This document shows, piece after piece, positions 12,187 to 23,400 of a stretch of DNA of 57,652 bases. The first letter of the stretch is position 1. Each line of letters begins with the position of its first letter. The stretch lies in assembly GCA_021464525.1 (NCBI GenBank), contig JADRCO010000077.1:1-57652 (forward strand), in the 5' to 3' direction. The notes beneath the pieces are model-generated. The model ran no database searches, was not told the DNA's origin, and worked only from the letters and a program-made list of their open reading frames with translations. The position numbers were made by a program, and so were the translations under genes. This stretch comes from Rhizophagus sp. LPA8_4_AMF. Its lineage: Eukaryota; Glomeromycota; Glomeromycetes; Glomerales; Glomeraceae.

Positions 12187-13619
12187 TTATTCCTTTTTGT
12201 CGCATAAAAGATCATTTAAACATTCAACGAGATCTGTTGTATCGTAATGTGCTTCTTTCGGCATTCCAACAAGTTTTAAAATACCATCCACAACGACAAA
12301 AAAGCGGAATGGCCATGGTGAATACAATTTTAAAAAAGTATCATCCATTGTATCTGCTAGTACGGGAATTTCTAATTGGGTTTTTTTAACCATTTCACGA
12401 GCAGCAGCTAAACGATCAGACAATGTGCGATGCTCCTTAACTTCTACAATGTTACCAATAGGCCAAACATCAGAGGCGTGTGCTTCCCGGATTTGAATCA
12501 TGTAAAAATCTACTTGTGTTTTATATCGAACGTATATATCATTGAGTACATGAGATATGTATCGGTATAAAGGACAAGTATATGATCCACCAAGAAGAAC
12601 AAGAGGTCGTCCTGATTTACAAAGTGAACGTAAAGGGACTAAATTTGGTGATGTAGTGTTACTGTTATCAATTATTGCTGTAAAAATTGAAGGTTCTAGA
12701 GGAACCAATGGGCAATCAGGTGCCGGCATTCCTTCAGTGAGATTTCCAATGTTAGCAATATTGTTGCGAACATACACTTGTGTTGAACGGAATTCAGGAT
12801 CATCTGGATGATGAGAAAAAGGACATAAGATTAAATATTGTAAAAAAAAGTTGAGGAAGAAAGATGGAAATGCGGTTTACCCGGATAAAGCTGTGGTGCA
12901 CGCCGCAATAATTGAACTGCCTCATCTGAATATCCAAACTCTCGAACCAACTCATGCTGCATCTGATCAGTGACATCCATCCAATCTTTGCCACACGTAG
13001 GATCACTCCCAACTTCAAAATACTTTTTTTGTATTTCAGGTGAAAACCTCCGACGCTCTTCTTCACGTAACAGAGCTAATAATTTCTCTTTCGTATCTGG
13101 TAGTATTGGGGAGGCAACAGGATGTCCTTTCGGAGACTCCTTTGGGTCTGTATTATGAAGCAAGTTAGACATTGTAATACAATCAAAGCACAAGTCAAAA
13201 TCAGGACATTTCGAACATTTAAATAGTAAGAAGCGATTGCATCAGTAAGGGAAAATAGCTTATGGATATAAACCTTGTTCCTTTCCATTCACTTTTATCG
13301 CATGAATTCCATTTTGTGGACGTTCTTTAGGTATTAGAATATTTTGCGCGAGTGTTGCAAATCCTTCGCGGCCACTAGTTTCTTGAAACATCCCGCCGCG
13401 TAGTCTTCGTACGAGATGAAGTGTGTACTCTTTCTGGATATTATAATCACTCAAGGTACGCCCATCTTCTAATTGTTTTCCATGAAAAATAAAACGTTGA
13501 TGATCAGGGGGAATTCCTTCCTTGTCTTGGATCCCGCATTTAAGCTGGTTAATGGTATAATGCGACTCTACCTCCAAGGTTATTGTTTTTCCAGTTAGTG
13601 TTTTTACAAATAACTGCAT
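12187..13619 (-). CDS. Ubiquitin-like domain fused to a Cys-type iodothyronine deiodinase-like protein (copy C)
   Basis: Exons on the minus strand: 13619-13274, 13147-12881, 12803-12187, giving 409 residues. The layout is as in copy B: ubiquitin-like residues 1-76 ([18 protein letters not shown], closer to canonical ubiquitin at the N-terminus; LVRRLRGG at the end, with Arg at position 71), linker, then the deiodinase-like domain with Cys281 in GGSYTCPLY. From the second exon onward the protein is identical to copy B, while the ubiquitin-like part is clearly divergent. The first intron (13148-13273, 126 nt) has CTAAC 12 nt before the ACAG acceptor; it holds the frame-compatible zinc-finger half [14 protein letters not shown]. 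If that intron is not removed, the frame is closed by stops and two separate products would result. Confidence 0.75.
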
Positions 13620-13841
13620 GCTGAAATTCGAGATGGATGCAAAGTGGGTGGACTCGTTATACTGAAAAGCATAACTGTATCAAACTATCAATGAAAATAT
13701 AAAAAGACGAATATACGGATTTGATTATCACATATCCATATTAAAATGGGCTTACGTAGTTGCCATTTTCACCAATCAATTGAAGGACAATTGAAGGACC
13801 CTGTGACAAAACATTTATATCATGCAAACATACCGCGAAGT

Positions 13842-13955
13842 CCCGAAAGTAAGCACCCCCAAAGTAAATAACCATTACCAGAATTATAACAATTTTGGCC
13901 TACATGATTATGAGCTCGGCTGGCATTAATTGCAAAAAGGGTGCTTACTTTCGGA
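13842..13955. mobile_element. Short MITE-like element with 16-bp terminal inverted repeats
   Basis: CCGAAAGTAAGCACCC at 13843-13858 is perfectly inverted at 13939-13954, enclosing about 80 bp without coding capacity. It sits in the insertion specific to repeat unit 2. A clean target-site duplication was not evident; short AAGT sequences flank both sides a few bases out. Confidence 0.65.
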
Positions 13956-14211
13956 AAAGTATTGTAATTGAAACTTACTGGACGAAGAATTTTATAATTT
14001 GTTTCTTCAAATTGAAATATTATTTACTAAGATGTAATATAAAAATTATAGATTTCTAATATTGTCTGATTCTTATATACTGTATGAATATGAAAACACG
14101 AAATATTTGTGAAATGATACATTTGAAATTTAAAAAAGAGATATATTGTAATATATTGTATATAATTTCATATAAATATGATAACAAATAATATTTTTAT
14201 TTTTATTATTA

Positions 14212-14300
14212 CAGTCAGACCTCTATAAATGCACTCCCTTGGGACCGGTATAACTGGAGGGTATGCATTTATAGAGGGTGCGCTTATGGAGGTCTGACTG
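14212..14300. mobile_element. 89-bp pogo/Tc1-mariner-type MITE with TA target duplication
   Basis: The element starts CAGTCAGACCTC and ends GAGGTCTGACTG, flanked on both sides by TA (14210-14211 and 14301-14302). The ends are related over about 25 bp (ATAAATGCACTCCC against a similar inverted stretch). This end structure is typical of non-autonomous pogo-like elements. There is no coding capacity. Confidence 0.8.
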
Positions 14301-14740
14301 TATATATTTTATTTGAGAATATATATACTTATTTTACTGTAAATATTACATGCAGGAATTTCCATGATGATTGAAAAATCACTTAAAATCAAATACAGAA
14401 ATATGCTAAAAGATCTAAATGAACAACTATCATCTACCTAATCACATTCCAAAAAGTAATAAATTCATAAATTATTCTTGTCATTAATTTTTTTAGCGGA
14501 AAAATGTATAAATAGAATAATCGTTGTAAATCCGATAACTTGACATTTTCAATTTTGATTTATTATTCTAATTAAGAAAAATTGTTTTTTTAATAATAAG
14601 AAGCCAAGTAATGCCATGAAAGAAATTTTCGGGCATCTTAAAGATATCAGTAAGTATTAATTATAACTAGTTGACTAGTTGATAAGTCCTCAATATCGTC
14701 AAAGTGAAACTGATAATAGATGGGTAAAAATTGTCATCCG

Positions 14741-15869
14741 CCGAAGTCAACCGGTATGAGTATGCTGTCACGCTCACAATGTCACATGGAGTGTCATAAT
14801 ACCACTCATCACATCCCAAAGAAGCAATTAGAAACACTAGAATCTGTAAATAATATAGAATCACATTGAAAATTTAAATACGAAATCGGTCAAATTTTTT
14901 TAAGTCATTAATAAAAACATCTGAAAATCCCGAGAAAATATGTAAATTTTCATCGAGAGTTATCTGATATTACATAATGAGTTTATCATTCGTTGAGAGT
15001 ACCTAAGATTATCATATGACACATAATACTATTAGTATATTCTATTGAAATTTCTAATTATGCAATTACTTATTTGAAAAAGGAATACCTTTTTTGGTGA
15101 AATTATTTGTGAAATAAGAATAAATAATAAATAAACGCCAAAAAAAAAAATCATTTCCTTTTATTATTGTTAAAATAATAAAACCAAGGTTACACAACTT
15201 TTACCTTTTACTGCAATAAATATCTAAAGTGAAAAAAAATATCTAAATAGCATGATCATTGGAAACCTATATTCCTGAAGATGGTAAGGTATAGCTGCGG
15301 AAATGGGGGACACGTAATTCTAAATAATACGCATTGGGTTAATTATTAATTGGGAAAAAACGGTCATGTTAGTTTTTTTGCATATGAATACGTAAATTAT
15401 AAATAGCCGTTACAAAGACTCCATATTCAACGTGGATGGGTAAAAATTGGTAATTAAACCTTTAATGTTAAAGAACATTTGATCAATTAAAGTCAACGCC
15501 TGAAGAAAAGATCGAACCCAAATTTACGTGAAATTTACCGGTCAACCACTAGTCAAAGTGGTCATGTGAACCATTTTAAAGTGCAGAAACTTTAAATATT
15601 ATATCATCGCGTCCCTTAAATAATTTGATCAGATGATAGAAATTTAAAGGTATTTATTTATACCTCTTATACTATAATAAACGCCACGCCAACAAGTTAT
15701 AATAAATTGGAAAAGATCATATAAAATCATTTCCTTAAATACACGTAATTTCCCAGCCCAATAACCTAATAAGCCCAACTCGTTAAAGTTACACAAACTT
15801 TTTTAATCAAATATTTATTCGACTGCATTTTTTTTTTGAATTGTTTCATGCCATTTTTTCTAAAAAAAA
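14741..15869. other. Intergenic, no supported feature
   Basis: AT-rich sequence between repeat unit 2 and the F-box gene, with stops in all frames. I see no RNA gene or repeat in it. The last ~100 bases are presumably 5' UTR/promoter of the F-box gene. Confidence 0.5.
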
Positions 15870-17432
15870 ATGATACGTCAACTTCCCTTTGATTGTCTTG
15901 AAGAAATTTTTGAACATTTAGAACAAGATAGAAATACATTATATTCATGTTTATTGGTTAATCGACTTTGGTGTGAAAGTTCAGTTAGAATATTATGGAG
16001 AGATATTTGGAAATATACAAATATTACGAATACAACATTAAGACAAAGAATATCAAATAAAATATTTAATGCATTAATTAAATTTCTTTCTAAAGAAACA
16101 AAAGAAACATTACTTAAAAATGAAATCTTAATACCAAATATAAAAACAAAAAAACCAATATTTAATTATCCATCATATTGTAAAGTAATATCAATAAGAG
16201 AAATTATTCAAATAATAATTAGTAATAAAAAATTATATAAAACAAAGAATAATATAAAAGAAAAATATTTATTAATAACAAAAGAAATAATTAAAATATT
16301 TATAAAAGAGATAACAACATTAAATAAATTAATATATTATTGGGAAGAAAAAGATTATTGGGATTGGAATAATTATTATAATAGAAATATTCCAACAATT
16401 AAAAAATTAATAGGAGGAGGAAATGAAATAAAATGTTTAAAAGATTTAACAGAATTAAGATGTAGTACAAACATAGCATCAGAATTATTTTATCAATTAT
16501 CAAAAATAAGTTATAATATAAAATTAATATCAATAGATTATAATAATGAAATATCTGATGGATTAAAAGAATTAATTAATGTTCAACAAAATTTAAAAAA
16601 TTTTTATATAACATCAAGAAGTTCATCAGGATATATAAATTATGATAATATAACAAATTCATTAACAAAACATATAAATAATTTAAATAAATTAAAAATA
16701 TGTGGAAAAAAAAATGAAGGACCTTTACCACCAATTAATAAATTTATAAATTTAAAAGTAATTAATTTACTTTTTTTTAAAGATGATAAATTATTAAAAA
16801 TAATTTATCAACAAATTAATTATTTACAATTACAAATTTTAAAATTATCATTTAAAAGTTTACAAGTTGATTTATTAATTAAATTTTTAGAAAATAATGG
16901 AAAGAATTTAATACAACTTTATATAAGTTATCATGATAATAATTATGATCCATTAAATATATCTATAGCAAAATTTTGTCCAAATTTAAAATCATTACAT
17001 AGTCCATTTATTAAAAATGAAATTGAAACATTAAAAATAATTTTTATTAATTGTAAAAAATTAGAAAGTATTAATATTTTATGTGGTAGTTTATATTTAA
17101 AAGAGAATGAATTATTAAATATTATTTCAAAATATTCTCCAAAAAATTTTCATGAATTAAAATTACGATATTGTTTAGATTCAAATATATTATTAAAAGA
17201 TTTAGAATCTTTTTTCATTGATTGGATGAATCGTGTATCACAAAGATCACTTTTATTTATTATTACAAAAGGTCATCAAAATATAATTAGTTTGGAGGAT
17301 AAAAAAGAAAATTTTGAATTAATTGAAAAATATCAAAAATTAGGTATTATTAAATTCAAAAAATATGACAATGAAGAATTTATATATTATGATAATAATT
17401 ATTATTATCGTAAAGAAGAAATCTTTTTTTAA
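15870..17432 (+). CDS. F-box protein with C-terminal repeat (LRR-like) region
   Basis: An intronless frame of 520 residues. The N-terminus is an F-box (MIRQLPFDCLEEIFEHL ... LYSCLLVNRLWCESSVRILW, residues 1-45), the segment that binds Skp1 in SCF ubiquitin ligases. The rest is a series of irregular Leu/Ile/Asn-rich stretches (ILKLSFKSLQ, FCPNLKSLHS, NCKKLESINIL) of the degenerate leucine-rich type that serve as substrate receptors. Codon use is extreme: nearly all third positions are A or T. This family is strongly expanded in Glomeromycotina. The target cannot be guessed. Start at the first ATG, right after a run of A. Confidence 0.85.
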   Translation: MIRQLPFDCLEEIFEHLEQDRNTLYSCLLVNRLWCESSVRILWRDIWKYTNITNTTLRQRISNKIFNALIKFLSKETKETLLKNEILIPNIKTKKPIFNYPSYCKVISIREIIQIIISNKKLYKTKNNIKEKYLLITKEIIKIFIKEITTLNKLIYYWEEKDYWDWNNYYNRNIPTIKKLIGGGNEIKCLKDLTELRCSTNIASELFYQLSKISYNIKLISIDYNNEISDGLKELINVQQNLKNFYITSRSSSGYINYDNITNSLTKHINNLNKLKICGKKNEGPLPPINKFINLKVINLLFFKDDKLLKIIYQQINYLQLQILKLSFKSLQVDLLIKFLENNGKNLIQLYISYHDNNYDPLNISIAKFCPNLKSLHSPFIKNEIETLKIIFINCKKLESINILCGSLYLKENELLNIISKYSPKNFHELKLRYCLDSNILLKDLESFFIDWMNRVSQRSLLFIITKGHQNIISLEDKKENFELIEKYQKLGIIKFKKYDNEEFIYYDNNYYYRKEEIFF

Positions 17433-17713
17433 ATAATAGAAAAAAATAGGATTATTAATAATAAAAAATCATTTTTTTTTATTTTGAACCGTCTTGATTT
17501 ATGAAGAATGATTCTTTTGATTCTTTTGTAATCACGAGATGATTTAGGCGATCATCACTACCCATACACACTATAAATTTACTATATTAAGCTTTTTCGA
17601 ATTATTGTGGCATAATAACGTTATATTACTAATTACTGACTGACATACGTCAAAAAAAAAATATAAATATCGCGAGAAAAATGAATTTCTTGGTAATTAT
17701 CAATTTGTTTTAT

Positions 17714-17862
17714 TATAAGTAAAAGTATTCGCAACCAGCCAGTTATTCACAATATATTCACTATAAGTAAAAATATTAACAAACCAGCCAGTATTCACAA
17801 TATATTCAGTATTCACTATAAGTAAACCAACCAGTATTCATAATATATTCACTATACGCAAG
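17714..17862. repeat. Three imperfect ~50-bp repeats in the thioredoxin promoter
   Basis: Three tandem units share ATAAGTAAA ... AACCAGCCAGTATTCACAATATATTCACT. They start near 17715, 17763 and 17817 and end about 14 nt before the start codon at 17876. They would lie in the promoter or 5' UTR. Units differ by a few substitutions and small gaps. Confidence 0.7.
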
Positions 17863-17875
17863 TAATAAAACAAAA

Positions 17876-18345
17876 ATGCCTGCTCAAATTCAAAATAAGT
17901 CTGAACTCGATCAATACATTAATAGTGGAAGTTTGGTATGTACAGTTAATTGAACCATTACTTCTTGACAGTATCATTAAATAAATATAATATATATTTA
18001 TTTTATTAGGTCGTGGTTGATTTTTGGGCAGATTGGTGCAGTCCTTGTAAAACAATAGCTCCCGTATTCGATAAACTCTCAAAGGAATTTCAAAATGTGC
18101 ATTTCCTTAAAATAAATACTGATGAACAATCTGTAAGTATCTATTTTACATTTTATATTATAAAAACATACAAGTTTTGTTAACTTTATTTTTGAACTTA
18201 AAATTAATAGGAATTATCAGAAGAATATCAAATTACTGCTTTACCAAGCTTTTATTTCTTTAAAGGCGGTAAAAGATTATTAGAAGCTGATATTATTGGT
18301 GCTAATAAATCAAAATTAGAAGAGAATGTTAAGAAATTTCAATAA
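17876..18345 (+). CDS. Thioredoxin
   Basis: Three exons (17876-17935, 18010-18132, 18211-18345) encode 105 residues, the usual size of a cytosolic thioredoxin, with no targeting extension. The active site is WCSPCK (canonical WCGPCK, so Ser replaces Gly between the cysteines), preceded by VVVDFWADW. The conserved cis-proline lies in [11 protein letters not shown]. It is a dithiol/disulfide reductant recycled by thioredoxin reductase, supplying peroxiredoxins, ribonucleotide reductase and methionine sulfoxide reductases. Gly-to-Ser in the active site may shift its redox potential slightly. Upstream lie three repeats that may be regulatory. Confidence 0.93.
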
Positions 18346-18986
18346 TGATGTAGATTAATACAGATTACTTAGATTATTTTGGATTACTTTGATTATTTCA
18401 GATTGGATTATTTCATTATTTCGGATTTGATTATTTCGTAAAAATAAGTTACATAATCCTTTCACATTTACAATATTTTATTTGTTATGATCAACTAAAA
18501 TGAAATGAAAGTCATTATAAACACTCATTAGTCATTTAGTCATTTACACAATGTAACACATATTTAGTTATCATTGCTTTGTCGATTTGCTGCAATAAAT
18601 TTCGTTGATATTGTTTTCCTTTTATAAAAAAATGATTATTTCTGTTTTATCGGTATATTGACATCATCTATTACTTCTTTTGAAGTATATATGAATGATT
18701 TACGCGTTTTTTATCATCCCAAAAAAAATATTTTTTTCCTAATCTTACAATAAAGTTATGGCGTAATACCCCGCAGTATATTACTAAATGAATCCTTATT
18801 TATTAATTCGTATAAACTTTTGAGGATTTTAATACGTTACACCTTTTATACATTTTACTGTAATCTTTAACTAGCGGAATTAGTGTTAAAATTTTCCGGA
18901 AATATACGAATATAGATTTTTATTGTATATATGAAAAGTATAAAAAAAGTGATTATGAATTATTAATCTTTTTTTAAAAAATATAA
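18346..18986. other. Intergenic, no supported gene
   Basis: This is the 3' flank of the thioredoxin gene. It contains short repeats of the type GATTATTTCGGATT near 18370-18440. Nothing else recognised. Confidence 0.5.
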
Positions 18987-18988
18987 TT

Positions 18989-19025
<37 letters not shown>

Positions 19026-19043
19026 TTTTAAAAAAAAAAAATT

Positions 19044-19080
<37 letters not shown>
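18987..19080. promoter_or_regulatory. 94-bp pure A/T homopolymer block upstream of a start codon
   Basis: Uninterrupted runs read T22 A17 T4 A12 T22 A17. The T22-A17 pair occurs twice and each is self-complementary. The block ends 38 bp before the ATG at 19119, where poly(dA:dT) tracts commonly exclude nucleosomes in fungi. Exact run lengths are prone to sequencing error. Confidence 0.6.
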
Positions 19081-19118
19081 TTCATTTTATATTATAAAAC
19101 AAATATAATAAAAAAATA

Positions 19119-20092
19119 ATGATTTTTCAAGGATATGAATTAGAAATTATAATGAATAATATTTTATTAGAAGAACATCTCGGTCCAAGAAAAAATGTAC
19201 CGGTAAATTGATTTATTTTAATATATATTTATATGTGTGTATGTATATAAATTTTACATAAATATATTCCTTTTTATTCCTTTAAACACGTTATCTTTAG
19301 TATAGATATACAAGTCCTAATTGGGTCGATAATTATCAAACTGGAATAAGGATGGAAAGGTAATAATATATAAATTAAAAAATTTTATCTAATATTTTTT
19401 CCATATGTTTACATATTTTTAAATATTTTTAAATATTTTTACATATTTTACATTTTTTCTTTTTTTTTTTTTTTAGTAATTTTCTACATTACATCTTTTT
19501 ACCTACCCCATCAACTCAATTCACGGTTCGAGTATCATCATCAGAAGCATCTTATTTGAAACCTATCGTCGCAGAAATAAGAATTAATGGAATCCCTACA
19601 AATGAAATGTCAACTTCCTATTTCCCTTCTTCTATAAACCCAAAAGGTTTATCTTTAGTTGATTCAGGAAAGAGACAACAACTTTGTACTCTAAATAATC
19701 AAAATCAACAATTAATTGGTGCTGTTTCAGTATTTTTTTATAAAGCTGAAACCCTTTTTCAAAAGAAATCTGAAATTCCACTTGCTGTTTTACATTTACA
19801 TTATAGGTCTAAAGAAATGTTTATGAACTTAATTCAAAATAAAGTTATAAACTTTATTCCTTACGTTGAAAACAAAATTAACATAAATGATAATAATATT
19901 ATTAAAGAAGAAGATAATTTATCTTTACAATTAATAAAATCAGAAGAAGGAAACAATATTTATGATAATGATTTTGATGATGAATCTTTACAGAGTAATA
20001 ATCAAATACTATATAATAATAATGGAGAATTTCATTGGAATATTCAGGAACAATCAAGAAACTTGGAAATTATAGAAATACCTGATGATTAA
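19119..20092 (+). CDS. Unrecognised protein with acidic, SUMO-interaction-like tail
   Basis: Three exons (19119-19202, 19301-19359, 19477-20092) give 252 residues in one frame. The first ~160 residues look globular and beta-rich (YELEIIMNN, STQFTVRVSSSEASYL, VAEIRINGIP, LIGAVSVFFYKAE). The order is faintly reminiscent of a fungal domain of unknown function (DUF7918-like), but I am not confident. The last ~80 residues are acidic and Asn-rich. They end in LEIIEIPDD, a hydrophobic quartet followed by acid that fits a SUMO-interacting motif; a SUMO gene is present at 47258. No signal peptide or membrane segment. Convergent with the Argonaute gene downstream. Confidence 0.7.
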
Positions 20093-20432
20093 TCTAACTC
20101 GTCAAAATAGAATTATAGAGTCAATACATTTATTTTTTAACAATATTCTAAGATTATATATTTCACTAAAAAGTATTTTATTCGTAATAAAATAATAAAG
20201 TGACAATTAATTTTATTTGAAACTGAATTTAATTTGCTCGAAAGAATTGTTAATTAAAATGATGGATATTTATTATAAATCTATATGATGATTTCACTTT
20301 GAAAAAAAATTCTTCTACATAAGAACACATTAGACAATAATAAAGTTTGATATGCCATTTTGATTAAATAATATAAATAAAAATATAAAGTATATTTTAT
20401 TGTCAATTCAAATGTTTTACCTGTGAAATACT
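20093..20432. other. Convergent intergenic spacer
   Basis: 340 bp between two converging genes (stop at 20092, Argonaute stop at 20433). AT-rich, presumably both 3' UTRs; AATAAA-like hexamers occur on both strands. No other feature seen. Confidence 0.6.
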
Positions 20433-23400
20433 TCACATAAAATACATGACCTATAACCCAATTTTATATATGAATTTTAGTTATAATTAATTAAAAAAAA
20501 GAACATTGGAAAAGAATGTCAATAAATAAAAAAAAAAAAAATAATTACTCTTTGTAATTCAGGTTTGACTACTCCAAAAATTGATGCGGTTCCTTGATCT
20601 CCTTCACTGCCAGATTCTGTATCACTCCAATGTTGGTCTCTCGCGTGGAATCGTGCTCGTCGACATACGATGTGAGCATAATATACAGGAGGAACCTATT
20701 AAACAAAATAAAACTATAAAGAATGTCTCCAAAAAAATAGTAAAACGCAGAAGAAAATAAAAAAAAAATACCAAAGAAACGGCGCGTGTACAGCGCGCAT
20801 AGACATAACACAAATTATATGAAAGTGCTTGGAGCCTAAAATAAAATTTACATTTATATTAAACCCACATTAAATTAAATTAGTTTACTCTTTATAATAT
20901 CAGTATTTACCCATCAGATGTGAAAGTATTTTCATCAAATAGGACATGATAATGAGTTGGTCTAGATGTTCCTTGTAATCCAGCATGGCTTTGAAGATCT
21001 AAAAAAGTAGTTTAAAATATTAAGTGTATTCTGTGAAAGTTGTTTAAATCAATAACAATACGTACAAAAATCGAATTCATAAGGATGGGTGATTCCTGAT
21101 TCTATTACAGTTCCAGGAAGGCAATTTCCAGTTCTATCAGAGTCGCGTTTGTCCAGGGGAAAGAAGCGAGTATGATGTCGCTTCTGAACAACCACAAAAG
21201 TGATAGATGGTTTGTATGATTCCTCAAGTGACATACATGCAGCTATTTCAAGAAAAAAATTATTAAGTGAAAATATTAAATTTAATATTATAATTATATA
21301 CCTCTAACTGCTTTAATTTCTCCATTGAGCACTTGATCAAATTGTCCTTCAGAAACGCCATCGCGATAAAAGAGAATTCTCTCTGGCTTTCTTCCGCAAG
21401 TTTGATAGAATGTCTTTAAAAGTTCCTTAGTCATATTAGCCAAGTCCGCAATAATTTCGGTACGACCCGTTTGAACTCTAATAGATGCCGAATATCTTGA
21501 TGCCTTAGCATCCATGGAAGCGCAAAGAGCCGCAATTGAAGGTCGAGAAGGTTCACCTATTTATTTTCGATTAAAAAAACGCGTCATAATAAATAAATAA
21601 ATAAAATGTGTTAAATATAAAAAAAAAATATTCTCTAAGCGTAAAAAAATTATTGTTACTCACCAGGAGACGGATGAGATATATCAGCACCCATAAGAAT
21701 AGTAGGTTTATCGGAGATGAAAGGAATTTGACTAGGACTTATGAATGAATTCATTCCACCGAGTTTTACGTTGATTTTAAGACATAAATTTGCACAATAC
21801 TGTTTTTTTGCCTGCATCATGTGTCGGCTTTGTACGCATTGACTTGCAACACCAATAACAGTATCAGTAACGCGTTTAATTTCAGCATAAAGAGGAACAC
21901 CGGTGTTTGGAAGAACACAAACAATTAATTGTGGTTGAGCTTTAGCAGCGTTTCCTGCATGAAGCCATGCAGTCTTTAGTGTGCCTTCAATATCACCTTG
22001 AGAATTTGTATGCATAATAGGAGGTGTTCTATTCGGAATACTCTAAAAGGTAAAAAAAAAGTCGATTAGTTATATTATATCGTAAACGAATTTAATAAAC
22101 TTATTATTTAATACCATTCCATTATCTTGACAGGTGATTACTAGCTCACGAATGAATGCTTGAATAGATTGTGTTGGAAGATCGCGTTCTGATCCAAATG
22201 CAACAATTGCCCACGAACCAAGGACAGCGCCTTGTGCCACTTTCTTATCTCTTAAATTCCAAGATCCTTCACGTGGTTGAAAACTATGTTCACGCGAAGA
22301 AGGATGATATTGTAAAGTTGGTACGGGAAGGACACGTGCTTGAATCTATTAGAACAAGAAAATATTCATATTGATTGAATTATAATAACTGAAATTGTCA
22401 TACAAAAGTAATCAATTAGTTCACTTACTACTATCATTTCGCTTGCGACTTCTAAACCAAATTGTTTAAGGTACTCATTCTTACGATAATTCAGTATATC
22501 AACGCCTTGTTTAATCTTATTTGCACGTAAATGAGGTGATTGACAAGTGAATTTGATCATATCAGCGGTCTGTTTTTCATTTAATTTGCGAATGTGACGT
22601 TGGCCCTAATTTATATATTGTTAATAACATGATTTGCCTAATGTGAAAAGAAAAATAATTTAATTTTGATAGTTACTTCAACGACTTCGCAAACTTCAAG
22701 TGGAAGATAAATATTTTTTTGAACTGTTACGCAAGGAAGATGTGAGTAGGATAAACGTCGACCGTATTGTCTTGCAAAATAATCTGCAACATCTGTAGTA
22801 ACACCATTGCCAGCATCAAACATTGTTTGAGACGCAGGTGTTGGAGTAAGCTTAATGATTTTGAAATTACGTTTGGAAGTTGCTTCTCCACGGTGTGTGA
22901 CACGGATTTTAAGATTCTTTAATGTTTTTTCAACTTTAATACGATCTTTATCACTAAATCCTCGACGAAGGTCATCAGGGTTTCTACGGCCTAAAATTTT
23001 AGTTACCATTTGTATAAGAGGTCCCGATTCATAAAATGCGGTTGCACTCAGATCAACATTGATTAACATTTTTTCTAATTAGGAAATGAATTTACGAATG
23101 AATTAAAATGGTATACTTAAAAAATTTTATCTAGTACTTCATATACTACAAACCTTGAGCAGGACGTGCCGATTGATAATATCCCTGCCAGACTTCAGCA
23201 CCCCCAAAAAGGGGTTCAGCTCCAGCATTAGTAAAAAAAGAACGCCCAACCGTAACATGTCGCATTGAAGGAAGATGACGAATTAACACATCAAGTGCCA
23301 TAGTTGCTATATTTTTATATTTATTACATATAATTTCCGTAAAAATATCTAATAAAATCAAATATTATTTAATTTACCTGTTAAACAATTTGATGTCATA

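Larger units (their letters stand above)
10766..14740. repeat. Direct-repeat unit 2, with a MITE-bearing insertion
   Basis: This is the partner of unit 1 in the same orientation, carrying the fusion-gene copy at 12187-13619. The 5' flank matches unit 1 to about 13805 and again from about 14445. The 640 bp in between (13808-14440) is absent from unit 1 and contains two MITE-like elements. The 3' flank has an additional roughly 300 bp (about 11290-11640) relative to unit 1. Confidence 0.75.

Noticed and set aside
17714-17862. Repeat-spacer pattern resembling a small CRISPR array
   Set aside because: The units are contiguous and imperfect, without unique spacers, and the genome is eukaryotic.
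19119-20092. Velvet-domain regulator
   Set aside because: The beta-rich pattern is superficially similar but none of the velvet signature segments could be found.
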